Shown here: in pieces, positions 24,357-33,336 of the stretch | Numbering within the stretch: the first letter of the stretch is position 1 | Layout of the letters: the number at the start of each line of letters is the position of its first letter | Source of the DNA: Leptolinea sp. HRD-7 | GTDB taxonomy: Bacteria; Chloroflexota; Anaerolineae; Anaerolineales; Anaerolineaceae | Direction: 5' to 3' | Assembly (NCBI GenBank): GCA_024363285.1 | Contig: AP024710.1 | Coordinates: 1,520,001-1,584,000 of the forward strand | DNA: 64,000 nucleotides | Position numbers and translations under genes: made by a program | Notes under the pieces: model-generated | Databases searched by the model: none | What the model was told of the DNA's origin: nothing | The model's input: only the letters and a program-made list of their open reading frames with translations

Positions 24357-24954
24357 TCCAATTCAAAATAAATTAGGCGCTTATATAGATGGAGAATTGA
24401 ACCGCCAGGAACGGCTGGAAGTGGAACGTCACATTGAGACGTGCGCGGCCTGCCGGGAAGAAATTCAGGAACTGACCCGAGTTTCCAACCTGCTTCACGA
24501 CGCCCGCCTGCCTGAATTCACACCCGCAAATGACTTCAAAACCCGCCTCATGCTTCAATTACCCCGGCAGCAGGTCGTCAACCGGCAGAATGGACGTGAG
24601 AAATTTCTCTGGGTCGGGCCGGTAGTTGCGCTGGTGGCTTTCATCTTCCTTGAGGTTACCACGAACCTTTCCAGCATTCTGGCATGGGCCGGGCAATTCG
24701 GGTTGATGACTTTGGGCGGCGGCAATTCTTCTCAGATGATCTGGTTTAGCGCGCTGAAAATGCTTCCGGGTGACCTTACCGCTGTTCCCGGACTTACCTG
24801 GCTGAATTTGGTCAATAATGCCGGAGTACTTACTCAACAGGTGCTGGTCACCCTCGCCTGGCAAACTGCAGCGGCAATTCTGTACTGGGGTTTATTTGTT
24901 CTGGCCTGGAAAAATACGGCTGGCCGTCAATGGGCCGGAATGATGGAAAAGTAA
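24349..24954 (+). CDS. Membrane-anchored zinc-finger anti-sigma factor
   Basis: The 201-residue protein begins with an anti-sigma domain with the zinc-binding pattern HIETCAAC (His28, Cys32, Cys35) and then has two or three hydrophobic segments (about 83-100, 110-120 and 180-195). It should hold the ECF factor inactive at the membrane until a signal. ATG 24349 overlaps the sigma gene stop, ensuring coupled production. The membrane protein that follows (25000-26139) may belong to the same response. Confidence 0.9.
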   Translation: MPDPIQNKLGAYIDGELNRQERLEVERHIETCAACREEIQELTRVSNLLHDARLPEFTPANDFKTRLMLQLPRQQVVNRQNGREKFLWVGPVVALVAFIFLEVTTNLSSILAWAGQFGLMTLGGGNSSQMIWFSALKMLPGDLTAVPGLTWLNLVNNAGVLTQQVLVTLAWQTAAAILYWGLFVLAWKNTAGRQWAGMMEK

Positions 24955-24999
24955 AAATCAACATTTAATCAATGTTGTTTTCAAGAAAAGGAAAGAAAA

Positions 25000-26139
25000 A
25001 TGGTAAAGATCGGAAATATTCTCAAACGTTCATGGCAAATTCTGTGGAACTATCGCGTTCTATGGATCTTCGGATTCCTGTTGGCCCTCACCACCGGCGG
25101 ACGGGGTGGCGGTAATGGCGGCGGCGGAAGCAGCAGCGGAGGCCGCGGCGAACCTTCAGGTGATTTCAAAGGTTTTGAAGGGTTTCATGGCCAGTTGCCG
25201 GCTGACTCTCCGCAGTGGTTGAAAGACATGGCAGAGTGGTTCACAAACAATATTGTTCCATTGTTCATTCACCCCGAACAGCATGTCTCGACTTTTGTGA
25301 CCATCGGACTGGTTATCCTGTTGATCATCATTGTGCTTGGACTGTTGGCTGCCCTTGTACGTTATCCTTCAGAAACAGCCGTCATCCGCATGGTAGATGA
25401 TTTTGAAACCACCGGTATTAAGGCTGGTTTTAAAGCGGGATGGGGCATGGGTTGGAACCGCCGGGCGTTTCGTCTATGGTTGATCGATCTAATTCTTAGT
25501 TTGCCGGTTCTGCTTGTACTTTTGATCCTTGGCGGTGCTGCAGTCATTATTATGGCCAGCACGGTTGGCGGGACCAGCTCTATGAATGTGGCCGGCATGG
25601 TCGGCGGTATTGGATTGTTATTCCTTACCATATTCCTGCTGTTAGTGGTGGCCGTTTTCCTTGGCTTATTGCGCAACTTCTTCGCGCGGAAGGCTGCCAT
25701 TGAAGGGCTGGGTGTGGGAGAATCCATCCGACAGGGTTGGGCTATGTTCAAGCGCAACTGGAAGAGCGCCGGACTTGTCTGGCTGGTTATGGTCGGCATT
25801 GGTATTGCCTTCGGTATTGCCAGTTTCATCCTCTTCTTCCTGTTGATCCCGGTGTTCCTGCTGTTGATCCTTCCGGCAGGCCTGGTGGCTGCCATCCCGG
25901 GCGGTATCGCTTACCTGATCTCCAGCCTGTTTGTCGCGGGACCCTGGAGCTGGATCATTGCCGGTCTTATCGCGCTGCCGTTCTTTGGACTGATCCTTGG
26001 CGCTCCGTTGACGCTGGTCGAAGGTATGTATCGGGTATATGAGGCTAATGTGTGGACCCTTACTTATCGTGAGATCAATACTCTTGAAGATCTGTCGGCT
26101 TCAGAGCAACCGTCAACGGCATCAGAACTTCCACAGTAG
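25000..26139 (+). CDS. Polytopic membrane protein with Gly/Ser-rich insert
   Basis: A 379-residue protein that opens with ILKRSWQILWNYRVLWIFGFLLAL, followed by a low-complexity Gly/Ser stretch (residues about 29-50), then five or six hydrophobic helices. The opening is typical of large membrane proteins of unknown function in Anaerolineae and of glycerophosphodiester-phosphodiesterase membrane-domain proteins; no catalytic motif is seen. It follows the anti-sigma gene by 45 bases with an AGGAAAG ribosome site and ends at a strong terminator, so it is probably the last gene of the ECF operon. Confidence 0.75.
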   Translation: MVKIGNILKRSWQILWNYRVLWIFGFLLALTTGGRGGGNGGGGSSSGGRGEPSGDFKGFEGFHGQLPADSPQWLKDMAEWFTNNIVPLFIHPEQHVSTFVTIGLVILLIIIVLGLLAALVRYPSETAVIRMVDDFETTGIKAGFKAGWGMGWNRRAFRLWLIDLILSLPVLLVLLILGGAAVIIMASTVGGTSSMNVAGMVGGIGLLFLTIFLLLVVAVFLGLLRNFFARKAAIEGLGVGESIRQGWAMFKRNWKSAGLVWLVMVGIGIAFGIASFILFFLLIPVFLLLILPAGLVAAIPGGIAYLISSLFVAGPWSWIIAGLIALPFFGLILGAPLTLVEGMYRVYEANVWTLTYREINTLEDLSASEQPSTASELPQ

Positions 26140-26156
26140 ATTCTTTTAAATAAACA

Positions 26157-26192
26157 AAAAGGGTTGGCTGTAATAAAAGGCCAACCCTTTTC
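26157..26192 (+). terminator. Terminator of the ECF sigma operon
   Basis: AAAAGGGTTGGC (26157-26168) pairs with GCCAACCCTTTT (26180-26191), ending in a T run. Confidence 0.88.
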
Positions 26193-26280
26193 ATTTGTGG
26201 CGAACCGTTTAAAAAGCCAGAAGAAAATGAGATGGATAGGCAAGATTCTCGTATAATCAGCCCTCATGGGAGGGCAACCG

Positions 26281-26922
26281 ATGACAATTCCACAGAAAAA
26301 GCTCATTCTTAATTCAATATTGTTAGTTGGTATTACATTCGGATTGTTCTTTCTATTTCCCCTGATTCTGGGTCCAAAGTGGGGTTACATAACGGGATCA
26401 ATTCTTTACTGGATCGCCGCGCTTTTATTCTCTATGCGGACCAACAGTATCAATTCTCGCATTGTGAGACAACTATTTCTGTTTCTTTCTGATCGGTCTT
26501 CTCTGGTGATCAGTGCTATTGCCTTCATACCGGTTTTCGGCGTATTTTTCGTTTCCTTTTTGCCCAATGTCCGTATGCTGACAACAGGCGCGGGCTTACT
26601 TGTTATCCTGATGTCTCTGTGTAATGGTCTGGTGGAAGAATACTTCTGGCGTGGAATGTATCTTATCCAATTCAGAGAAAGTGCGGTGGTCAGCCTGATT
26701 GTCTCGCCGTTGCTGTTTGGCACATACCATATCTCGCTATGGTTTATTAAAGGGATCACATATCAAGGCGGTTTTATGGCGCTGGTCGGCGGCGCATATC
26801 TAATGGGATTGATCTGGGCCTGGGTGACCAGAAAGACCGGAACAATCACGGCGGTTACCGTTGCCCATATTTTTGTAAATATTTTCGCTTTTACCGGTTT
26901 GTTTGTGCAAAACGGCTTTTAA
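26281..26922 (+). CDS. Second CPBP-family intramembrane protease
   Basis: A 213-residue membrane protein with six to seven helices and the CPBP motif LVEEYFWRGMYL (Glu pair 119-120, Arg near 124), FGTYHISLWF near 150 and VAHIFVNIFAF near 200. GGGAGG (26268-26273) supports ATG 26281 rather than ATG 26266. It is unrelated in detail to the CPBP protein at 22768 apart from the motif. It stands alone after the ECF operon. Confidence 0.88.
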   Translation: MTIPQKKLILNSILLVGITFGLFFLFPLILGPKWGYITGSILYWIAALLFSMRTNSINSRIVRQLFLFLSDRSSLVISAIAFIPVFGVFFVSFLPNVRMLTTGAGLLVILMSLCNGLVEEYFWRGMYLIQFRESAVVSLIVSPLLFGTYHISLWFIKGITYQGGFMALVGGAYLMGLIWAWVTRKTGTITAVTVAHIFVNIFAFTGLFVQNGF

Positions 26923-27113
26923 ATCGTACCGCTGACAGTTTCTCAAACCGGATTATGGGAACAAAGTAAACAACATCCCAAAAAAATGATAGAACCCGGA
27001 CGGGTTCCCTTCATCATGCCGCTGTGTGATGTTAGGCACTCGTTTAATTGTCAGACAATTGCTAGAATGTAAGCATCTCCCGAAAGAGAGAAATACGAAA
27101 ACAGGTGATGCTT

Positions 27114-28376
27114 ATGTCAACTCCTGAACCTATTACCTGGCTCGCGAATCCGCGTGCCGCGACCATTGCAAAAAGCCCGGCGGTAGAAAAATACTTTCCT
27201 GCCGGAATCTCTGAAAAAACCCGTTCATTCCATTCGAAAATCCCCGCCTTCAAAGTCACTCCGTTGAAAAGCCTGAACCGTTTGGCATCTTTGATCGGAG
27301 TTGGAAAAATCTGGGTCAAAGATGAAGCTGACCGGTTAAGTCTGGGGTCTTTTAAAGTACTTGGCGGTTCATACGCCATTTACCAGACCATTCGCAAGAT
27401 GATCGGCAATCCGGAAGGTTTCACCTTTGATGACCTGAGCAACCCGGAAGTCCGCAAGAAAGTGGGTGACCTTACCTTCGCCGCCGCCACCGACGGAAAC
27501 CATGGCCGTGGTGTAGCCTGGGCTGCCACCCGGTTGGGATTCAAGTCGGTCATCTACGTGCATAAGCTGACCTCAGAAGCGCGAATCAATGCCATTGCCA
27601 GTAACGGCGCCGAAGTAAAGGTTATTGATGGAAATTATGATGATGCTGTCCGTCAGGTGAATGAAGACGCTCAGAAGAACGGCTGGCAGGTGATCTCCGA
27701 TACATCCTGGGAAGGGTACGAAGAAATCCCGGTCTGGGTGATGCAGGGTTATACCACCATGTTCTCTGAAGTTCAGCAGCAACTGGTTGCCATGGGAGAA
27801 TTTCGCCCCACACATATCTTCATGCAGGCAGGTGTAGGGTCACTCGCGGCATCCGCTTTCGGTTTTTACGCCAGCCTGTTCGCTCCTGACCGCCCAAAAA
27901 TGGTGGTGGTAGAACCCGACCGCGCGGCCTGCCTGTTCCATTCTATGGAAGTGAACGACGGCAAACCGCACATCGTCACCGGTGACCTGAACACCATCAT
28001 GGCCGGCCTGGCATGCGGCGAGCCGAACCCTATTGCCTGGGAAGTGCTGTATGATGTGGCAGACGGATTTATCAAATGCCCCGATTATGTATCAGCCAAG
28101 GGCATGCGCGTAGGCGGTGTTCCCCTGCAGGGAGACCCATATATCATCGCCGGCGAATCCGGCGCGGTCTCACTGGGCGCGTTGATGTTCGTCATGGAGC
28201 TGGACAGGTATAAGCATATCCGCGAGACCCTCGGTTTGGACGAAACCAGCCGTGTACTGCTGGTCAACTCGGAGCGCAATACCGACCCGGATGATTACCG
28301 CCGCGTGGTCTGGGAAGGCGGAGACCAGATCCCCAAGATGTACCGCGTGTATGGCAATCCATTCGTGGAAGGGTAA
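27114..28376 (+). CDS. dpaL: Diaminopropionate ammonia-lyase
   Basis: PLP enzyme that converts 2,3-diaminopropionate to pyruvate and ammonia. The 420-residue protein is a fold-type II PLP enzyme with LGSFKVLGGSYA (PLP Lys81), AATDGNHGRGVAWAA, the phosphate-binding QAGVGSLA near 240, and GMRVGGVPLQGDP. These agree with the YgeX family rather than threonine dehydratase. AGGTGA (27103-27108) favours ATG 27114 over GTG 27105. It is flanked by an isochorismatase-like hydrolase on the other strand. Confidence 0.9.
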   Translation: MSTPEPITWLANPRAATIAKSPAVEKYFPAGISEKTRSFHSKIPAFKVTPLKSLNRLASLIGVGKIWVKDEADRLSLGSFKVLGGSYAIYQTIRKMIGNPEGFTFDDLSNPEVRKKVGDLTFAAATDGNHGRGVAWAATRLGFKSVIYVHKLTSEARINAIASNGAEVKVIDGNYDDAVRQVNEDAQKNGWQVISDTSWEGYEEIPVWVMQGYTTMFSEVQQQLVAMGEFRPTHIFMQAGVGSLAASAFGFYASLFAPDRPKMVVVEPDRAACLFHSMEVNDGKPHIVTGDLNTIMAGLACGEPNPIAWEVLYDVADGFIKCPDYVSAKGMRVGGVPLQGDPYIIAGESGAVSLGALMFVMELDRYKHIRETLGLDETSRVLLVNSERNTDPDDYRRVVWEGGDQIPKMYRVYGNPFVEG

Positions 28377-28456
28377 AACTCAGTGTTTTCTGGCCGGGGG
28401 TGGGCAGAAATTGCCAGCCCCGATTACCTTCTTCATTTTTTAGGGAAGAAGGCTGT

Positions 28457-28954
28457 CTAATCCAGCATGGCTTTCAGCGCGCCGAAGGTCACCAGGTCGT
28501 CTATTTCTTCCACGAATCGAATATTGTCCGGTTTCTCACTGGCAAGGCAGTTTTTGATCACTATTGGCTTCAGATCAAGGTCCATTGCTCCGCGGATGGT
28601 GGACAATACGCAGTATTCGGCACAAAAGCCTGTGATGAAAACGGTGTCCACCCCTTTTTCTGCCAGAATTTCCGCCAGAGGGGTTTTGTTGAACGAATTG
28701 CGATAGGTTTTGTGGATCCGTATATCGGAAGGGATGATCTCCAGTGATTCTGGTAGGTCAAATTTCTCCTGACCCGGCAAAAGGTTTTCATCCGGTTCCA
28801 TATGTTGTATACAAATGATCGGTAATTCTTTCGACCGGAAGAATTTGAGAACCGGGTTGATGTTCTCGATCGCATCATTCAGCGACCTGGCGCATTCCGG
28901 GCTGATGGAAAAGAAATCTTTTTGAATATCAATGACTAAAAGTGCCGGTTTCAT
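28457..28954 (-). CDS. Isochorismatase-family cysteine hydrolase
   Basis: A 165-residue alpha/beta hydrolase of the isochorismatase/nicotinamidase family: LLVIDIQKDFF with catalytic Asp9, a Lys in RIHKTYRNSF near 80, and the Cys of GFCAEYCVLSTIRGA near 112-116. The pattern is close to nicotinamidase-like and ureidoacrylate-amidase-like members, so the substrate cannot be fixed. It is divergent from the ferredoxin protein at 28992 with only 37 bases between the starts. Confidence 0.87.
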   Translation of the reverse strand: MKPALLVIDIQKDFFSISPECARSLNDAIENINPVLKFFRSKELPIICIQHMEPDENLLPGQEKFDLPESLEIIPSDIRIHKTYRNSFNKTPLAEILAEKGVDTVFITGFCAEYCVLSTIRGAMDLDLKPIVIKNCLASEKPDNIRFVEEIDDLVTFGALKAMLD

Positions 28955-28991
28955 ATCGCCATCCTTTCAATGTAATGGGATAATTCTTAAA

Positions 28992-29645
28992 ATGGAAAAT
29001 CTAATCAAGCCGGTTCAAGATGAGACCACTACTATAAAGACGTTCATTAAAAATCTTGGAGTCGATCTGGTAGGAGTCACCCGGCTGGAACCCTATAAAG
29101 AAATGATAATGGGAATCAATACAGACCGGGACGAGTTTTTTCAGCGGTATCAAAACGCGATCGTTCTGGGATGTCACCTGAAAGATAAACCGGCCATTGA
29201 GATGAACCTGTTTATGGAAAGAGCCGCCTTTGAGGTGATGACGTATCTTGAGGATAAAGGGAAGAATGTGTTGATCATTCACCCGGAAGATGAGTATGAC
29301 CCGGTAAAACGGTTGGGGTTGATCTCATTAAAAGCGCTGGCCAGGGGTGCCGGCCTGGGCTGGCAGGGGCGGTCGTTGCTGATTATATCGCCACAGATCG
29401 GGCCGATCTACCGCTGTATCGGGCTGCTAACCGATATGGAACTCACTCCGGATGAAAGCATGCCCAATCACTGCGGCGACTGCACCCAGTGCATCGATAA
29501 ATGCCCCCATCACGCGTTGAAATACGTTCGGTTTGAAGACCATCCCGCGAGTCGGGAAGATGTGCTTGATGTGCGCGCCTGCCGGGGTGATAAGGGCTGC
29601 AATGTGTGTCTGGCCGTCTGCCCGTGGATAAAAAACTTGAATTAA
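28992..29645 (+). CDS. QueG-like protein with two 4Fe-4S clusters
   Basis: The 217-residue protein resembles the C-terminal half of epoxyqueuosine reductase: a segment WQGRSLLIISPQIGPIYRCIGLLTDMEL followed by CGDCTQCIDKCPHHAL and CRGDKGCNVCLAVCPW, giving ligands for two 4Fe-4S clusters. It is shorter than QueG (about 300-380 residues) and lacks parts of the cobalamin domain, so it may be a redox protein such as a reductive-dehalogenase-like remnant, not a true QueG. ATG 28992 is used. Confidence 0.75.
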   Translation: MENLIKPVQDETTTIKTFIKNLGVDLVGVTRLEPYKEMIMGINTDRDEFFQRYQNAIVLGCHLKDKPAIEMNLFMERAAFEVMTYLEDKGKNVLIIHPEDEYDPVKRLGLISLKALARGAGLGWQGRSLLIISPQIGPIYRCIGLLTDMELTPDESMPNHCGDCTQCIDKCPHHALKYVRFEDHPASREDVLDVRACRGDKGCNVCLAVCPWIKNLN

Positions 29646-29748
29646 CCGGTTTTGAGGGATTCTGGTTTTGATGTGTTCCGCTACCTGCACTAATTGTGTA
29701 CGTATTTAATGTAGAGTTGTTAATGAACACGGAGTAGGCTGATATTGT

Positions 29749-30648
29749 ATGATTAGACATAATGCATTTTTTATGCGAAACACTATCTCGATAATGAAAT
29801 CTTTCTCTTCGAAGCGATTTTTCTTTGTGCTATCGCTTGTTCTATTTGTTTTTGTCGTACTGGTTACCCCTGTCGCGGCTGAAAATTTGCCGGATGATAC
29901 TCTGTGTGGTAATGGTTCTTCTCCTGACTATGGTTTCTCATACCCGCTCCGCCAACCTCACTGGACGGTTGGGTATGAAGGATACGTTTCAGAGCAGACG
30001 GTAGCCCGGGTGGATACCATTCTGGATGAGCTGGATTATGACAGTATCGCCCAGACCATGATCCTTGTCCTTCCGCAGGAAAAAGTGGGCAACCGGGTGA
30101 ATTGTGCCGTCCATTTCTTGCGGTACATGAAACTCGGCCTGCCGTATGGTGAACGCAAAGACAATGGCTTTGTCTTTTTGATCGTTGTTGAACCCAAAAA
30201 GATTGATGTGCATTACGGCGTGGGACTCGGACTACCCGCGCTGACAGCCAGCGAACTGACTAACCTCAACCGGCTTGCGGAGGAGACGTATCAATCCACC
30301 GGCAGCCTTGATAAAGCATTGCTTGAACTGATAAAGGAATATGACCGGGTGGCAAGGGATAACTATTCTCCATTGATCATTCCCACACCTACCCCGGAAA
30401 CCATTGATTTACCATCCGGCCCGGCAGGGATCATATCGCTGTTGTGTCTGGTGTGTATCGGTATCATTGTTTTATTCATTTTTATCTGGATCCTGTATCA
30501 GTTGTCACGCCTTGGGATTCGTTTTGGTCCACCGGGCCCCGGCTCCTGGGGAGGATCGGGTGGCGGAGGATTTGGTGGTTTTAGCGGCGGAGGCGGCGGC
30601 TTCACCCGTGGTGGTGGAGGCAGCGGACGGTCTGGCCGGGGTAACTAA
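29749..30648 (+). CDS. TPM-domain protein, membrane anchored with Gly-rich tail
   Basis: A TPM (YgcG-like) domain protein of up to 299 residues. A signal segment (about residues 24-43, ending VAAEN) is followed by the extracytoplasmic TPM domain (YVSEQTVARVDTILDELDYDSIAQTMILVLPQEK, NGFVFLIVVEPKKIDVHYGVGLG), a Pro/Thr linker, one transmembrane helix near 230-250, and a Gly-rich C-terminus. This layout is standard for the family, which often partners LemA. The first ATG (29749) or ATG 29773 or 29794 may be the start. A LemA-like gene follows after 17 bases. Confidence 0.8.
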   Translation: MIRHNAFFMRNTISIMKSFSSKRFFFVLSLVLFVFVVLVTPVAAENLPDDTLCGNGSSPDYGFSYPLRQPHWTVGYEGYVSEQTVARVDTILDELDYDSIAQTMILVLPQEKVGNRVNCAVHFLRYMKLGLPYGERKDNGFVFLIVVEPKKIDVHYGVGLGLPALTASELTNLNRLAEETYQSTGSLDKALLELIKEYDRVARDNYSPLIIPTPTPETIDLPSGPAGIISLLCLVCIGIIVLFIFIWILYQLSRLGIRFGPPGPGSWGGSGGGGFGGFSGGGGGFTRGGGGSGRSGRGN

Positions 30649-30665
30649 TAAAGAAAGAGGTTAAG

Positions 30666-31367
30666 ATGAAACTGAATGTGCGTAAAGCTTTCTATGTGTT
30701 TGGCATTATTGTCCTGTTGACCGGTCTGGCAGGCTGCGCGACTATCGGCAATGTGGTCAATACCGGCGCGACCGAATATAACGAACTGGTTGCCCTGGTT
30801 CAGGGTGTGCAATCCGCCGCGTCCAATTTTCAACTGGTGACAGATACCCAGTATGCCAAGATACAGGCGAAAACCCAGATCACCAAAGACTACTACAACG
30901 CGGTATCCAACAGCGGCGAAGTGTGGACGGGCAACTTTAAGTCACAATCTGACGCGTTGACTGAATTACTGAAGAATTATAAAGACGAGAATGGTCAACC
31001 TATTGATGTATCAAAGCTGAATCTGGCTCAGTTGCAGCAGAAGGGCGCGCTGCCCACTGACCTGGGGCAGGGCTTCTCGTTGTATGTCAACGCCATAACC
31101 CAGGCTCCACCGCCCGTACCTGACAAAGAGGTCACCCTGGCATTGGGAGATACAATTGACGAAGCCATGAATACCATTCAACTGGCCGGCACCGATTGGA
31201 ATGACGCGGTAAAGAAATACAATACCCGGCGTTCCCAGATAAAGGGCGAGATCGTGGCAAAAGTATCGGAATATTTCGGGTTTGAATTACCGGTGACCTT
31301 CCCGTATTACCAGGGCGGCAATGCCGGTCAACCGATCAAAAATCCGCTGGCAACAACGCAGCCATAA
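30666..31367 (+). CDS. LemA-like lipoprotein
   Basis: The 233-residue protein has a lipoprotein signal with lipobox LAGC (about residues 21-24), and then helices (YNELVALVQGVQSAASNFQLV...) ending in WNDAVKKYNTRRSQIKGEIVAKVSEYFGFELPVTFPYYQG. The last part matches the LemA end pattern, whereas the N-terminal part lacks the usual WxQVENQLQRRADL segment, so it is a divergent member. Its position next to a TPM-domain gene supports the call, since TPM and LemA proteins are often paired. Confidence 0.7.
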   Translation: MKLNVRKAFYVFGIIVLLTGLAGCATIGNVVNTGATEYNELVALVQGVQSAASNFQLVTDTQYAKIQAKTQITKDYYNAVSNSGEVWTGNFKSQSDALTELLKNYKDENGQPIDVSKLNLAQLQQKGALPTDLGQGFSLYVNAITQAPPPVPDKEVTLALGDTIDEAMNTIQLAGTDWNDAVKKYNTRRSQIKGEIVAKVSEYFGFELPVTFPYYQGGNAGQPIKNPLATTQP

Positions 31368-31757
31368 AGCAAGTCACCTGTTTCGATAAACGGGAGTTGT
31401 GTTAAAGCGGTTTATTTTTGAGACTGCCAGGATCAGGAAGAAACCGGTAAAAATCGACGAATATCGGGTGCAAGCTCGATCATTCGTCGATCTTTTAATT
31501 ATTGTGAGCGTTGGAACAACAATTAATTGGTTATGAGAAAGCGACTAAACAGGTAAAGAGGAACGGTGGATTTGAGAATATCCTTTGAGAAATCGGCCGT
31601 TACGTTAATTGAATGTTTTCCTGATACCACATTTACTTAATTAGCATTTCGTTTCTTGGAATTCTCGGTAAAAAAGTTGGTTTAGGCCACTTATTTTATA
31701 TGGGTTACATGACATATAATTGACTTGTTCAAACCTAAACTGTTCGCGGAGAGAATC
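31368..31757. other. Intergenic region with terminator and lac-operator-like palindrome
   Basis: A stretch of 390 bases without a gene. ATCGACGAAT (31453-31462) pairs with ATTCGTCGAT (31482-31491) and is followed by TTTT: terminator of the TPM-LemA operon. Just after it, ATTGTGAGCG (31501-31510) and AACAACAATT (31515-31524) form an imperfect palindrome like a LacI-family operator. TATAAT at about 31716-31721 may be the -10 box of the nitroreductase gene. Confidence 0.55.
31453..31496 (+). terminator. Terminator of the TPM-LemA operon
   Basis: Ten-bp perfect stem with a 19-base loop and a short T run. Confidence 0.6.
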
Positions 31758-32333
31758 ATGATTAAAGATCTGGTATTTAAAAACCGTAGTTACCGGCGCT
31801 TTGACCAGTCTGCCCGGATAGCTCCTGAAACACTGCGTGAGCTATGCGATCTCGCGCGCCTGTCACCTTCAGGCCGCAACGCGCAGCCGTTAAAATACAT
31901 ACTCGTTTCTTCAGAGGAAATGTGCGCGAAAGTTTACCCGACTCTGAGTTGGGCGGGTTACCTGAAAGAGTGGGATGGCCCTGAAGAAGGTGAGCGACCG
32001 GCCGCGTATGTTGTCGTCCTGGGTGATACCGCCATTGCCAACAATTATGGTATTGATGCCGGATTAGCCATCCAATCGCTTACTCTCGGTGCGGTGGAAA
32101 AAGGACTGGGCGGATGTATTATTCAAACCGTGCGCCGAGACGACCTGGCAAAAATTCTTGATATTCCATCTCAATTTGAGATCCTGTATGTGGTCGCGCT
32201 GGGGAAACCGGTGGAAAAAGTGGTGGTTGAAACCTTGAAACCCGATGGTGATATTAAATACTGGCGTGATGCCGAACAAACCCATCACGTCCCCAAACGT
32301 GAATTGAAAGACCTGATCGTTGCCGAAAAATAG
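31758..32333 (+). CDS. Nitroreductase-family flavoprotein
   Basis: A 191-residue FMN-binding protein: KNRSYRRFDQSA near the N-terminus with the Arg residues that contact FMN phosphate, LARLSPSGRNAQPLKYILVSS near 32-52, NYGIDAGLAIQSLTLGAVEKGLGGCIIQ near 97-124, and VVALGKPVEK near 150. It probably reduces nitro or quinone-like compounds with NAD(P)H; the substrate is not known. ATG 31758 has GGAGAG upstream; an upstream ATG 31725 is less likely. It converges with the radical SAM gene after it. Confidence 0.87.
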   Translation: MIKDLVFKNRSYRRFDQSARIAPETLRELCDLARLSPSGRNAQPLKYILVSSEEMCAKVYPTLSWAGYLKEWDGPEEGERPAAYVVVLGDTAIANNYGIDAGLAIQSLTLGAVEKGLGGCIIQTVRRDDLAKILDIPSQFEILYVVALGKPVEKVVVETLKPDGDIKYWRDAEQTHHVPKRELKDLIVAEK

Positions 32334-32336
32334 GTA

Positions 32337-33200
32337 TTAATCGCGGTGCATCTTCTCTTTCATCGGCTTCGCGTAGCTCGATGAAATACCATATTGTTTT
32401 CTGAGTTCATTGACCATCTCGTAGAGATGGTCTTTGTATTCTTTAGACGCGGCTCCGGTTTTATACATGGCCTGAAGTTTTATGTATTCTTCAGGAAATT
32501 TCTTTCGAATGGATTCAAAAAACACATTTCGGGTGGCGCCGCGCAGGTATAACGTGCCGGGGAGCATATAATCCGCGCCGCACTCCCGCGCGTTGACACA
32601 CAACGCTTCCATGTTCTCGCGGCTGTCTGTGATGTACGGGATGATCGGCATCACATGCAGTCCTATGGACGCGTTGGTCTTGCGGAATTCCTTCAGCATG
32701 GCGAAGCGTTCGGTTGACGGCGCTCCTCCGGGCTCGATCTTCTTGCGGACGTTCTCGTCCATGGTTGTGATGCTGGCGGCAATATTGATATAGGTGACGC
32801 GCGAAAGTTCATCGATCAGGTCATAATCACGCAGTACGAGGGTGGATTTGGTCGAGATGATAGCCGGGGTTCTGTATTTGATCAGCAGCTTTAGAATTTG
32901 CGGCATGAACCGGTAGCTTTCTTCCGCTTTCTGGTAGCTGTCGGTTACCCCGCCGATATTGATAACCTCGCGTTTCCATGATGGAGACGACAATTCTTTT
33001 TCCAGTTGTTCAACAATATTCGTTTTTACAAAAATGTCATCATAGAATCCGTCAGAATTCAGATACTGGTGCGAATAAATGGCATAGCAGTAATTACAGG
33101 CGTGAGAACAGCCGCGGTAAATATTTAAATCCCAACCAAATGGGATTTTGCGTTTCAATTTGTTTAACGCGCTTTCGCATGTTATTTCTGTGATGGCCAT
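32337..33200 (-). CDS. SPL-family radical SAM protein
   Basis: A 287-residue radical SAM enzyme with the 4Fe-4S motif CSHACNYCYA (residues 31-40, pattern Cx3Cx2C) preceded by LNIYRGC, and NIGGVTDSYQKAE near 80 and TKSTLVLRDYDLI near 117, typical of the spore photoproduct lyase-like/Rv2578c group. The function of these homologues outside spore formers is unsettled. A second, distant member lies at 46223-46966. It is three bases from the nitroreductase stop, convergent. Confidence 0.87.
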   Translation of the reverse strand: MAITEITCESALNKLKRKIPFGWDLNIYRGCSHACNYCYAIYSHQYLNSDGFYDDIFVKTNIVEQLEKELSSPSWKREVINIGGVTDSYQKAEESYRFMPQILKLLIKYRTPAIISTKSTLVLRDYDLIDELSRVTYINIAASITTMDENVRKKIEPGGAPSTERFAMLKEFRKTNASIGLHVMPIIPYITDSRENMEALCVNARECGADYMLPGTLYLRGATRNVFFESIRKKFPEEYIKLQAMYKTGAASKEYKDHLYEMVNELRKQYGISSSYAKPMKEKMHRD

Positions 33201-33281
33201 CTCACTCCGAAAAAACTTCGATATAATCTACTTAATATAGAAATTATATTCTATACAGTTGATACTGTAAAGGCTGATATG

Positions 33282-33314
33282 AAAACGTCCCCGGCGAACT
33301 TTACCGGGGACGTT
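33282..33314 (-). terminator. Terminator of gpmA
   Basis: AACGTCCCCGG (33284-33294) pairs with CCGGGGACGTT (33304-33314); on the minus strand TTTT follows. Confidence 0.8.
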
Positions 33315-33336
33315 CTGATTCATGTTTCGGTGATGC

